Below, piece by piece: positions 1 through 11,510 of a DNA stretch of 64,000 nucleotides. The notes under the pieces are model-generated. The model searched no databases, was not told the origin of the DNA, and saw only the letters and a program-made list of their open reading frames with translations. The DNA comes from Caprimulgus europaeus (lineage: Eukaryota; Chordata; Aves; Caprimulgiformes; Caprimulgidae). The number at the start of each line of letters is the position of its first letter. Positions within the stretch are counted from its first letter, which is position 1. The position numbers and the translations under genes were made by a program. The stretch lies in NCBI GenBank assembly GCA_907165065.1, contig OU015538.1:18119165-18183164 (forward strand). Direction: 5' to 3'.

Positions 1-2664
1 TTTACAAGGAACTCTAAATAGAAGGGGCACAGAAGGAGAAATCCTAAATGCAAAAAACATTCACTGAATGCATGTGGAAAAATGTTAATTTGTGGGTTGG
101 GTTTGCAATATTATCATTTACCTGTTACTGGCTACCTATGAACAGTTCCTTTTCAAGTTGAAAATATATTGTTATTTAATTAGATACAAATACTGTTAAT
201 CAGAAAGGTAAACAAAATCTGCATTGGTGGGTGGTACAGATTTTGGATTCTGACTTGCTTTTATATAGGTGTGAGTAATGCAGTTTTAAGCCTCTTCAGC
301 GTAAAGCTCAAAAAGCAAAAAGAAATACTGTTGTAGGCTTTTAGTACAGGTGTATAGCTATAACTCAGATAAGAAGATCTGGGAAGTGCTTACAAGCAAG
401 AACAGCTCTCCACAATCTGACGTTCTGTAGCTTTGGAGAACTAAATCTCACACTACTTGAGGGATTTTGCCAGAATAATCCCAGTGCTTTGTCTTTGTGC
501 CAGGCTTCACACAGAGAGCAGGAGTTCCTCTTTGAGCTCCGAGGCACAGAGTGGGACGATTCTCACTGTTATCTCACTGCTTTTCTAGGAAGCAGAACTC
601 TCCAGTTCTAGTTTTGTGGAATGAAATGGGAGCAGAAACCACCACTTTCTTCATCTGCAATACAGACAACGTAGAAAAATTGTCTGTGGCTCCCTTGGGC
701 TATTACAAAGATGATGCAGCCAGATCATGGATTGCAAAGGCCATATTAGCACATCATAATGCATTTCCTGTCAGGGTTACCTGCTTTGTGAGTGTATCAT
801 TGCTGACAATCAAACAAGTTCAGGACTGCCAGTAAACATTGGTTTTGTGAAAGGATACAACGCTATATTTCCTGGAATGGAATTGTCTTACTAAAATGCC
901 CATAGTCTGATAAAACAATGCATTTGAATAACATGTTGCAGTGGGACTCTCACACTCTATTTTTGATTTGTTAAATTCCTGTTATGGGCTTTCAACAGGT
1001 GTCTTAATTAAGTGTTGTTATTAAAGAGTTTAAGAAATGGACTAAATCTAGCTCCTTTTTCAGCTTTTAAATTCTGTAGAAATAAAAGAAATTATTTGAT
1101 TTGGCAAGAGTAGACTACAGTGTATATTTCTCACAGCCGAAATAGAAGTATTCAAGTAAGACAGACTGTAAATAGTGATTTACAGAAAAGCATAGTAATC
1201 CAAGGTGCCTTGATTTAGTAGGTATCTAATTTGCTCACATAGCTCCTCAACTCCAGATTTAAATTTCCTCTGACATTGTGACTTGAGTTTCACAATTAGA
1301 TGTAATCTCAGGTTTTAGGTTGCAGTGTAGTTCATGTCTTCTGTAGTAATAATTATTCAGTTATGTTAGAAGTTTTTTCTGTTGTATTACACTGTGTATC
1401 TGGAATATGTCCTTCCTGAAATTCCTCTGCCAAGCAGTTCTGCATCTTACCGTTCAGATTTCTTCATGACTCATTTCACTACTCAATGGAAAAGTAACAG
1501 CAAGAGAAGGAAACTAGCCTGCATCACACAGGAAAATAGTTGGAAAGCTCTCTGCTTCCTTATGAGAAAGGAAGGCAATTTGCACTCAATGTTAGAATGC
1601 ATCCTACTGAGGTGCTTTCCTATACTGCGAATGGAGGCATTATGATAAATATTGTTACATAAAGCTATGCAACCAACTATATCTATCCCTGCCACTTTGG
1701 GGAGAACCTGGTTAAGTTTTGCCAGAGTTTCTGTATCAGCTTTATGCAAGGTGGTGTGAGGGTCAGGGCAATTAAATCAGCCTTGTTCTCAGCAGAGAAG
1801 AAAAACAGAGAATCCAGCAGCTAATCCAGCAGCTTGGTGAATTCAATTTGCAGTGAAAAGATTCACAGACTGGGAAACTTCTTTGCCTTCTGACACACAT
1901 TGTCATTTTGAGATTTATAGTAAGATGTAAACCCAAGTAATATACTTAAAAAAAAAAAAAGCTTCATTTATAGTTGCACAGAAAAGCAGAGCAATTCCTT
2001 TTGAACTCCAGCACTAAGAACGAGTAAACTGAGTTAAGGACAGAATAAATTTAATTTTTCTTTATTCTGACAAAATATGTAACATTTAATAGTGGCAGAA
2101 TGGGAGTTGAGCATTAATGTTAAATGCTGCATGCAATACAAAATGTGTTACAGGGTCATTCAACATCTTCCCTGTAGAATATCTAAATATATATCAAGAC
2201 AGCACCCTTGTCACTGATCTCTCTGTGTCTCTGCTCTATGTTTTGCCATCATGGGCCCACAGAATTAGACATACAGATAACATCCTTAAAATAAATGCAG
2301 AATCTTTGCAAAATACCTACAAAATAGCACTCCCACTGTTCAATACATCTTCACACCCTCTGAATGCAGTTAGCTGAACTTAGCACACTTTAATGTTGAG
2401 CCATACTACTTGTACTTAGTCACTATTTAATAAATTAAGATACCATCTTGAGGTCCAAAGTGTCATGCCTATAATTTATCTAACTAGACACACTTGCATA
2501 ATCTATCAAGATTTGATGGCAGCTTTTAAAATTAGAACCATTAGAATATCTTAAAAGTTTCCCTTCATACATACCTTTTCCTGTTGCCTCATTCATTCAT
2601 TTTTATGTCTCAGAAAATAAATGTTCAACTGATTTGTCATAGTCTTATCTCTCAGTATTTAAAG
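1..2664. other. Non-coding AT-rich sequence, no gene seen
   Basis: This stretch is AT-rich and appears single-copy. Open frames of 60-94 codons occur on both strands (for example 551-835 +), but none resembles a protein family I know or shows a convincing exon with splice sites. It contains a 13-base A run at 1948-1960. It could be intergenic or intronic; the sequence does not decide. Confidence 0.6.
1948..1960. repeat. Poly-A run (13 bases)
   Basis: An uninterrupted run of 13 A. No retropseudogene body is visible upstream, so it is treated as a simple homopolymer. Confidence 0.9.
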
Positions 2665-2972
2665 CAGGCTTATAAGAAAGACTAAGTCTTTTTGCCAAGG
2701 CCTGTAATGACAGGACAAAGGGCAACAGTTAAGCAAAAGAAGGTAAATTTAAATTGGATATAAGGAAGAAATTTTCTAAGATGAGGGTGGCGAGACATTG
2801 GCACAGGTTGCCTAGAGAAGTTGTGGATGTCCCATCATTGTAAGTGTTCATAGTCAGGTGGGACAGGGCTTTGGGCAACCTGATGTACTGACAGATGTCC
2901 CTGCCCATGGCAAGGAAGTTGGACTAGATGATCTTTAAGGCTCCCTTCCAGCCCAAACCATTCTATGATTCT
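2665..2972 (+). mobile_element. CR1 LINE, 5'-truncated 3' end
   Basis: About 308 bases match the 3' end of avian CR1 as I know it. They include a degraded C-terminal stretch of the reverse-transcriptase ORF (the part reading 'gaggaatttcttt...gagggtggtgagacattggcacaggttgcc' in family members). The 3' untranslated part follows, with the typical 'ggttggactagatgatcttt' segment and a terminal ATTCTATGATTCT at 2960-2972. CR1 copies usually lack their 5' ends and have no poly-A tail, as here. Point changes and small indels destroy the frame, so the copy is inactive and fairly old. The start near 2665 is approximate. The orientation is clear from the terminal motif. Confidence 0.93.
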
Positions 2973-5534
2973 AAATGTGATGCCCTGTTGTAAAATTAAT
3001 TTAATGTTGTCTTGTTATCCCTACAAAAGAGTACGGGGCCCTGTTTGTTAGAGCTGTAATCAGCCCTATATGTTTATACTAAACCAGTGTTTTAATACTG
3101 TGGACAATAAAGAACCAGTATGGTGATAAACATTAAGGACAAAAGCAGTAGTCTCCCTGAGATATCTCCATTCCTTTCCTGTTTGACATTAGCAGTCAGG
3201 AGATGTGCCCAAAATCATCATGACTATTCTAACTTGTGACCTATTTGATTTCTAATTTGCCATCATTTTTTGGGAGCACATGTTCATTGGCATAAGAAAA
3301 TAAAGTAAGCTTGTTCAAATTTTTCTTGCTGAACTTCCAACCTCAATGCAATTCAATATTTGAATGAGTCTGGAAGTTAGAATTACTTGATGAAAATTAC
3401 TGCTTTTGATCATAAGATAGGGAGGCATAATTTTGGCATTTTCATAAGAAGCCAAATTCTGCTTGAATGCATGAAAATAATTGCTCTGATTAGTGTCACT
3501 GTGAAAATAAGCTCTGATTAATTTAATTGTGAAAATAAAAGGAAGCTCATGATTCTGATAATTCTAGGATTCTTCTAATCCTGAATTTAATTTAGAACAA
3601 TGTAATTTCACCTGGATAAGGCATGAGTAATGTTTTCTTACGAGTCTTACTGAGTGAAAATGCTATTTTTCTGATACCTCTTTCACAGAACCTTTAGTTT
3701 AGAGAAACATAACTATTATCTGTAATTTTGTCACTTCAAGACAGATATCTTGAAGGTACGACAAGATGTATTTTCTTAAAGTAGTTGTTTTATTTTTGCT
3801 AGTGTTCATATAAGGAGTAGAAACCTAATTTTTAAAACCAACAATTGCAAAGAAGTATTCTTTCTAACACCACTTTGCTGGCTAATATGTAAGAAAGGAG
3901 AAGAGAGTTGGGGAAAAAACCCTTTGTTTTTGAAAACAAAGTCCATAATCAAATATCTGAAGATGGAATTAAAAAAAAATGAATTAAATTACTTCTGTAA
4001 TAGTTCAATCATACTATCAGTATCTGTTGTTTATTCTTCCTAATTTGTAGTTACCATATATGATGTCTGGGATTCCTATTTCTCATTATTATGATGAGAG
4101 GAACTGAGCTCTTGCTTTTCAAACATCATTTTGTGTAAGTGTACCAAAGTAATCAGAGGAGTACCTACCATCCTTAGCTTATATTTCTTGGCTGTGAAGT
4201 TCCTTTACTAAGCAGAAAATAGAAACTCTTCTGAATAGTTTCATAATAGGAATTAAGAATGCAGCCATATGTATGTAAATTTTATGGATTTAGAACAATC
4301 TCATGAAGTAAAACAAATAAGTCTGATAAGAAAACTATACTGGAAAAGATTGGTGTATCTCTTGTCTCTTGTTGATTGCTAATAGAACACTTTTATGTTC
4401 TGAATTCACATCATCAAGCTATTATTTTGACAGGTCCTAGATGAAATACACTCCAGATATTTTTCCTTTAAGCAAGGAACTTACAAGAAACAGATTTATT
4501 CTTTGCCTTGCTCATAAGTTTCCAGCCCATCAAAAATCCCCTTTTATCTGACTCCAGATTGTGTTGGTTGTCAGTCTCTTTGCAGTGGTTTAGATAGCAT
4601 TCTTGCTTGTCAACTTATTTAACGAGTAATCTGAAATAGCATAAAGGAATTTCAAACATTTCAAAAACTATACAATGGTAAGATATGTCTACTATGAAAC
4701 TTGAGATATGAATTTAATAACTTTTGCTGGTATGCAAAATAAGGTCATTCTATAACCCGAATCTCTGAAACCATTTCAAAATGACTTATAAAAGACTCTT
4801 AACGCACTCTGGGTATCTGTGGGTTGTTCATCTGTATAAGGAGTATTCTTGCTGAGTGTGTGAGATGGGGGAATAGGTTTCAAGCAGGCCAAATCCTGTC
4901 AAAAAGTTGTACTTGATTTAAAAGACTGGATGTCTTTATGGTCTACTTTAAATATAACATCCTATAAAGCTGAAGAATATATAAGAAATGTCACCATTTA
5001 TTGAAATAAAATTATTGAACTATTGAGTTGGTTTGCATGTTGGTAACTCTAAGGCAAGGTAATGACTTCCAATAATGTAAAATTTCACCTATAAGATATA
5101 TTTTTAGGGGTATTACATATTTCATAGGTGAGAAAGAATGCAAGGCTGTCATTTTTCTGGACTACACCTTAATACTTGGGCATGCCTGTGTTCTACCAGT
5201 GGGAGGAAAGGGAGAAATACTAGAGAAAGCACTACACACTTTTCCTCTTCTGCCTCTTTCATCAGTTTTGAAGAGTAATATGGAATATATGAATGCTTCA
5301 ACATAGTAAATGCATCTCCATTGAACATCATGTGCAGAAGGACTTTCCAAGAGTTAACAAATATAAGCACTTTTGCCTTCTGGAAACTTCTTCTCTAAAG
5401 TTCCCTCTTCTTCTCTATCATTCCCTCTAGAGTTCAATTGTCTCTGAAAGCAAAGTTTAATAACTGTGGAATAGTTTTCTTCTTGGAGCCTTTTGAAGAA
5501 GCCTCTTTATCAGACTCCAGAAGTAAAGGGTAGT
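2973..5534. other. Non-coding AT-rich sequence
   Basis: No gene or recognised repeat apart from a 28-bp tandem pair at 3483-3538. Short open frames on the minus strand at 5149-5370 have no recognisable product. Confidence 0.55.
3483..3538. repeat. Degenerate tandem pair of a 28-bp unit
   Basis: Two adjacent 28-base copies, 3483-3510 and 3511-3538, both begin GCTCTGATTA and end TGTGAAAATAA. They differ at 4 positions in my alignment. This is a small old local duplication with no evident function. Confidence 0.85.
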
Positions 5535-5539
5535 TTGAC

Positions 5540-5630
5540 GTTATTACAGTTAAAGAAATGTAGGCAGATGGGTTAAGGGACTTCTTCAGTGAAGATGGTG
5601 TAAAACCCGACACTAGAATCCATAGAGGAA
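5540..5630 (-). mobile_element. Possible MIR-family SINE relic
   Basis: The segment 'gatgggttaagggacttcttcagtg' and its surroundings resemble the reverse complement of the MIR core, where a GGTTAAGTRACTTGCCCA-like run is followed by a CACA-rich stretch. The similarity is weak and could be chance. MIR and LINE2 relics are known in amniote genomes, including birds. Confidence 0.3.
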
Positions 5631-8600
5631 TATTACTGCATGTCTATTAACTTTGTCAACAGCAATAAAGTTTTCATAATTTCTTTGGGATGAAATACAT
5701 AGCAGAGGATCTAACTATTTATGAAAGTCTCTTTTCCCATCAAGTTAATCTTACCATATTGTTAGTAGTGTTTTATTTTTTAATTGGGACAAATATCATT
5801 TTACTGCAATGAGTTTTTTGATTGGAGATTAAGGTAATTTCACCTTTGAGCTGTGAAATACACAAGCAGAGATTTAACAAAAGAGAGATTTATGTGTCTA
5901 TGAAATATGGGTAGTTCACTGCATGCAGAAGTAAGATGTGCTTCCTGCCATGTAAGTGAACTGAGAAGACTGTGGTATTAACATTTTATAAAGGAATTTG
6001 ATTGTTCAGAAAAAAATCTGGAGACCAGGGAGCATAATTTCGTATTGGATGCTCCCTTGAAGATATCACAGCTTTTCTAAAGCAGAAGGAAATTAATGTG
6101 TTGCTGTTTGTTTGCTCTATCATTATTTCCATATTTATTTTTACATTTAAAATGCCAAGAAAAAGAAGCTACTTCTTGCAGGCATTTGAAAGCTTTATTT
6201 AAAAAAATAAATAATTTCTAACTAGAAACAAATGTGGTCAAAATGCAGATGTATTCACAGGGAGAAGCAGATCTAATTTATTCGTTTAAAGAACAGCTCA
6301 GATGGAGTGGATGAAAAGATTGATTCTAATCTCCAGCATAACAGTAAAAGCTTAAACAAAGTCCACTGAATGCAATGGTACAGATTAATGAAACAATACT
6401 GCTTTGGGGCAAAACCTGTTCAAAGTAAGTAGAGACAAAATATATCTTCCATCTTCAAATACATTTGAAAATTTTGGTGTGACTTTTCCTTTAAGCAAAG
6501 AGTAGTGGACATATAGAACTGATTATATTTGAAATATTTGTATGTATATATTGTTCATGTTTGTTTTACACCATTGGAATTATTCTTGATTTATATTGGG
6601 ATGAGACTGAACTAGACTGGTGTTTTAAAATAGGCACTTGCACATTTTTTAAAATTCTAAAATGGATCTGTAAATAAGATGGAGAGATTAAAAAACATAA
6701 TTAGAGCCTCGCATAGTAAAGTAAAAAAGAAAGCTAAGAGCCTTTAGTAATTTCTCTTTAAGTTAGCTGTGAAACTAACAGTCACTTGTGTTTTATGGTT
6801 CCGCGTGTATTCCTTGGTTTAAATTTCAAATAATTATATTCTGTTGGTTTTATCATTTGGAAATTTCAGCCTGTTGAGAAATTGCTATATGGAAGAGCAC
6901 GATAGATTTCAGTCTTGTGTGCTGTAGTCCCCTTACATGGTGTGTCAGTATCTTGGCTCAGGTGCGTTGAGAAAAGCTTCTGGCCCAGCCTTTGTGCGTT
7001 GTTCTTAAGAGGCGAAGTAGTGGAGTGTAGGTTCAGCTTTGGAGCTGAAAACTAGACAAAGGCCACAGTGACAGCTTGTCCTGATTTTGAGAAGCTAGAA
7101 AGAAACACATAAAAAAAAAAAATCAGAGACTCTGAAATCTTCCTTTCTATGCTCTTTTTTTAAATTAGTTTGTTCCCTGCAAAAATAAATGATCATTATG
7201 TGAAACATTATTCTCAAAAAGTGGCCATAATATTCAACTCAGTTATTTTGTACCAGTAAAGTACAGTACATTTATGGTTCCATCTGGAAAGAATCTGCAG
7301 TAATGAACTCGTGTTGTTGTTTTGCCAATTTAACACTTCATGAAATACTGAAGTGCCTCTTGCATGTTCAGAAAGGATTTCTGCTAGTGATTTTGTGAGA
7401 AGCAATTCAAATTGAATACAGTAATTTTGAACTGTTTGTTTAATAATATGAAAAACAATAATAACAATCATAAAATAATCTGTGCTTATATATTAGCATG
7501 GAAAGAATCAGAATTGATATGCCTGCAACCCTCAGTGTGTGACCACTGGCTCCAGCAGAGCCACGAAGCTGATTTACACCTCTGAATGATCTGGCTCTTT
7601 AGATCTCCACAAATTCAGGCTATTCATGTCAGCTGTTCATTTTGTGTATAATGTTTTCCAGAGCTGAATAAATATCATTAAAAAAAATGAGCTGGTGAAT
7701 ATTCAGTTGAATTCTAAATTAAATTCACATCAGACAGGCTAGTGGCCTTTCATTTGACTTTAAATTTGCTCTGAAAAGTAAGTTTTCCTTGCATGAATGC
7801 AGATAGAAAGTGCATGCTGAACTGACTTAAGTACTTACCAAAGTCATCATGCCACTTGGTTCTGCTCTAAGTGGAGCTGATGTAGATCAGGGTAGCAGCT
7901 CAAGAATCAATGTAGTAAAAAAGTGAGAAAAGAATTGAAACTAAATGGCTTTTGATATATCACAGAGGTATAACACGCTTTATGAGATTATGTGCTCTAT
8001 GGCAGTCACGGAGCACCATTTCCCAAAATTGCTAACTAATGTTTGCTGTGTGTCTAGGATCTAAATCCATCCTTCATGCTATGACTGTACAAATACAGAT
8101 ATTTCCATTAGTATTTACCAGTATTTTATTAATTTATGGAAGAGTAAGTTTAGAGCTGACTAAAACTTCCTTGGCACTTCCTGTGTCTATTTGCCTCTAA
8201 ACAAAGATCAAAGAACGAAACTCAGTGCACCTTATAGTTTGGGGTTTTTTTAAGCAGTAAGCATACGATCAAAATTGCTTCACATGGCTTCCTCAAGTTC
8301 TTTTCCTTTTGAGGAATGCTATTTTGTAATATTACAATTTCCCAAGTTTGTTTTTTTTTTTTCATAGCCAATTTTAATAGCTTTATTTTGTACAACATAT
8401 CCTTATATGCATACATTTTTATTTGTTTGTGTTCTGGCTTATGATATAAGCTGTCTTGTAGTTTTATAAGGGTATAATTGAAGTATTGTTTTAACTTACA
8501 TGTTTGAACCTCTATATTATGAAGAATTATTCATTTTCCCTTTTGATACTATATACACTGAAACAATCTGGGATGCTCAGGTCAGCAAGCTAGGGTTTAA

Positions 8601-9796
8601 GGCCAAGGGACAGTTTCAGTTAAAGGATCACAGCAAATTTCTTTCTTTTTTCACCGAAACTTTTTCACTTTTAAATTGTCAAAGTCTATTTGATTTCCCA
8701 AACATATTTTTTACAGAGAAGCAAAGTGAATGGATGCAAGAATTGTTTCATTTACTCTTTGTTTCACTTGTTTTATTTTGGAGATTTCTTGAGAGATTGA
8801 GTAGTAAAGATCAGTTTATATATCAGACATCCTTCAGTGAATTTCTTCTTAAGTAAATGTATATCCAGTACGTGTGTATCTGCATAAAGTTATGTTGGTA
8901 TATTTCAGGTCACTAGTTGTTTAGTTTATGAGATGATAGACATGGAAAAAACCACAAGCCATGTGGATGGTTGGTTTGCATATTCTATTTAGACTTAAAT
9001 ATAACCATGTGTATGATATGTTCTTTCAGACATGAACTGTCTTTTTCTGCTTGGGATTTCAGGTTCCTCAGCAGCTAGGTTATTGCTCATCACAGGAATT
9101 CTGAAGTGCTGCTGAATTAATAATAAATAGTGGTGATGTTAATGAAGATAATAGTAAGGGTAGGATGATTTAAAGCAAAATCTAAGGCTTTTCAGGCATT
9201 GGTGTCTTCTCAGGATCTCTGGGGGGCACTTTTTGGACATAGGGACTTATGACTACATGGCTTTACCGTGTTGCCCAACCCGTTGAATAGGAAATATCTG
9301 TGATGAAGAAGTAGGAATAGAGATGTAAATGCTGAAGGTAAGCCTGGCACGCATTTGACAGCACTGGAACTCTGTTTGCAGTCCCAGATTGGCACCATCT
9401 GGATTGCACCGTTCGTAATGGGATCATACGTGTACATGCAATTAGTTTATGTCAGTAGCTGTGGGGATTAGATGAAATTATGGAGCAGTAAATGCTGCTT
9501 TGAAACCAGCTTGATTTTGTAAACTCAACTTGAAAGCCACTATAATTCTGGCAATTACCCTGGGACTGCTGGGCTTAGAGGCAAAAATAGGACTTTTACA
9601 CTCACAGCACATCATCACTTCTTCTCCTGGAGCTGAAGAGCTTCTCAAATGCAAAGTGATTTGGGGGAGGTGTATTTATAAAGCTGGAGGAGTATGGAGT
9701 GGAAAAACAGAAGCTGAAGAGAAGGGAGGACTGGTGAGAATGATGACCAATGAGATTTAATATGACAAAAGAGAGGAGGCAAAGGCTAGAAAGATG

Positions 9797-9810
9797 AAAA
9801 AAAAAAAAAA
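9797..9810. repeat. Poly-A run (14 bases)
   Basis: Fourteen consecutive A. The preceding 250 bases contain an open frame (9530-9760), but it matches no known mRNA that I recognise, so I do not call a processed pseudogene. Confidence 0.9.
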
Positions 9811-9940
9811 TTCTTTAGAAGTGATTTCTTTATTAGTTTTAGAATTCCTGGCAGAGACGTGTAGTCGGAGGAATCTTTAATTAATGTCTGCTTGCTTCCC
9901 TTCAATGAATTAGTCTAAAATCCACCATGTGGATTAAAGA

Positions 9941-9953
9941 TTTTTTTTTTTTT
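9941..9953. repeat. Poly-T run (13 bases)
   Basis: Thirteen consecutive T in AT-rich DNA, with no associated element seen. Confidence 0.9.
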
Positions 9954-10070
9954 ATATTGACAATTACTCAATGACTGTTTTCATGTAATAAAAATTAGTC
10001 TGGAGTAAACTTAGAGGCTGAGTCACTCTTCCCAAGGGAACAGGTGAAATTCTGAGATGATGTCGGTAGT

Positions 10071-10140
10071 GAATCAACTGATGTTGATTCTCACAGTGTA
10101 GAATCACTCTCAGTGTAAATTCTTTCTCAGTGTAGAAATG
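10071..10140. repeat. 8-bp hairpin followed by a triplicated TCTCAGTGTAGAA-like motif
   Basis: GAATCAAC at 10071-10078 is the exact reverse complement of GTTGATTC at 10083-10090, leaving a 4-base loop. Three degenerate copies of a motif close to TCTCAGTGTAGAAT follow from 10088 to 10140, spaced about 17-22 bases apart. This is a small internally repetitive block of unknown role. Confidence 0.75.
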
Positions 10141-11269
10141 ACTCACAATGCACATCCAAATTGAAATCTCCTGTGAATTTGTTCTACTTATCTCTGGGGC
10201 TGAAAGGACTGGTCTCTGTGTTCTTTCCAATCTGTCAGAAACTCTATATCTTTATTATCCATGTTCGACTGTTTTTTTAATGTAAAATGTAAGGGAAAAA
10301 AGTACTGCTCTTTTCATGCAGGTAAGATTCCCACAGTGAATAAGCCCCAAGTCACTCCACTTCTGGACTCTCCGAGAAACAATATATCAGTATGTAACAA
10401 CACTCTAAAAATATTTGCTTCAGGGATACAGGAAATGAACACCCATTTATATGCATACAGATTTATAAAGGCTGAGCAATTTTCAAAGGAATGAATGCTA
10501 ACAAATGTAAGAAAATCTTTGAACATCAAATACTGTTGATACTGATATTTTTCAAAAGACTAAGGACTTAAAAAGTAAGTGTTGGACTTCCTGTGTTGTG
10601 GTTAAAATGTTCCTGTGCTAGTGGCTGTGATACTCAGAGAAGTATGAGTATATAAGACAATTTTAAGGGAGAGTATTTCTGAGTAACAGTTTTAGTTTTT
10701 CTGCACTGTATTTCTGATACAAGTTGTATCCATTAAGTGTTAAATGTTTCCATTTGTGCAGTGTACCTTATAAGGCTTTTAAAATAATTTCCTTTAATTT
10801 CTTCACAGCCAGTGAACTAGAAGAGGTAAAAATAAGTTTGTTTAAAAAAAACAAAAAAAAACCAAACAAAAACCAAACAAACCAGGGAGAGTATTCAGTA
10901 CAAAACCAACAATGATAAAGAGTAGGAGTTTACCAAGTAGTAATGTTGGTAAAAGGTGACACATCGCAAATGTACATAACATTGTAGTGAATACTTTCCT
11001 GGATTGTGTCAGTTGTGATGAATCCTTGAAGGTTTTGATATGAGGCTAGTTGAAGGAGTTATATTACCCCTGAAGCTGATTGTACATAGTGTTTTATTTC
11101 TATCTTTTAATGATTTTGTTTGTTTGTTTTCCAGTAGAAATTAGCTTAAATTACTTTGGCGTGATGAATTGAAATAGGAGAAAGAAAAAACAAACAAAAA
11201 AAAAGAGGGATAGCTACTGTAGCTATTGTAGCAAGAGTAGATTAGCAGTACCCTCCTTTTACATCCTTG
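10141..11269. other. Non-coding AT-rich sequence
   Basis: AT-rich DNA with an A-rich tract at 10844-10883 and short (GTTT)n and (AAAC)n patches. Open frames at 10261-10494 (+), 10314-10529 (-) and 10724-10915 (+) match no known family. Confidence 0.55.
10844..10883. repeat. A-rich low-complexity tract
   Basis: Runs of A interrupted by single C or CC, following an (AAAC)n pattern. It is simple sequence and probably arose by slippage. Confidence 0.85.
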
Positions 11270-11279
11270 GTAAAGGTGA

Positions 11280-11510
11280 GTACAGACAGAGATGACACAG
11301 TTGTGTGCCATATTGATTTATTCCAGCTGGGTCAGCGATGCTGGCTTACAGGAGAGCCACAAAAGCTTGCGACACAGGTTTTATCACACAGCTGTAAGCC
11401 AGGCAGGTATCTTCATTAGCACCATGCTGGGCAAGCCAGGTGCCAGCTTGTGGCATGGCTCACAGCCATGTCCCTGTGTTGTTTCCAGCCTCTTGCTCAT
11501 CATATGTCCC
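11280..11510 (-). mobile_element. Probable old LTR fragment (family not determined)
   Basis: This block has more GC than its surroundings and, read on the minus strand, has the layout of a retroviral LTR. A TATA-like GATAAAACC (ATAAAA at 11379-11384) is followed about 60 bases later by an AATAAA polyadenylation signal (11317-11322). Between them lie CG, TG and CA dinucleotides consistent with decayed CpGs. Upstream on minus is a GC-richer stretch to about 11510 that would be U3. Termini and target-site duplications were not identified, so the boundaries are guesses. The layout is seen directly; the identification as an LTR is inference. Confidence 0.42.

Larger units (their letters stand above)
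5631..10060. other. Non-coding AT-rich sequence
   Basis: Nothing recognisable as a gene. An open frame of 118 codons at 8500-8856 (+) is the longest here. It is rich in Phe, Leu and Lys, as expected from translating AT-rich DNA, and has no known domain. Homopolymer runs occur at 9797-9810 (14 A) and 9941-9953 (13 T). Confidence 0.55.

Noticed and set aside
551..835. 94-codon frame preceded by a pyrimidine-rich tract and AG (588-589), possible exon
   Set aside because: The reading frame does not match a protein I know, and no matching donor site in phase is convincing.
8500..8856. 118-codon open frame on +
   Set aside because: Composition is that of translated AT-rich DNA (many Phe, Leu, Lys), with no recognisable motif or signal.
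9530..9810. Frame followed by a 14-base A run, possible processed pseudogene
   Set aside because: No recognisable parent mRNA, no polyadenylation signal at the right distance, and no target-site duplication seen.
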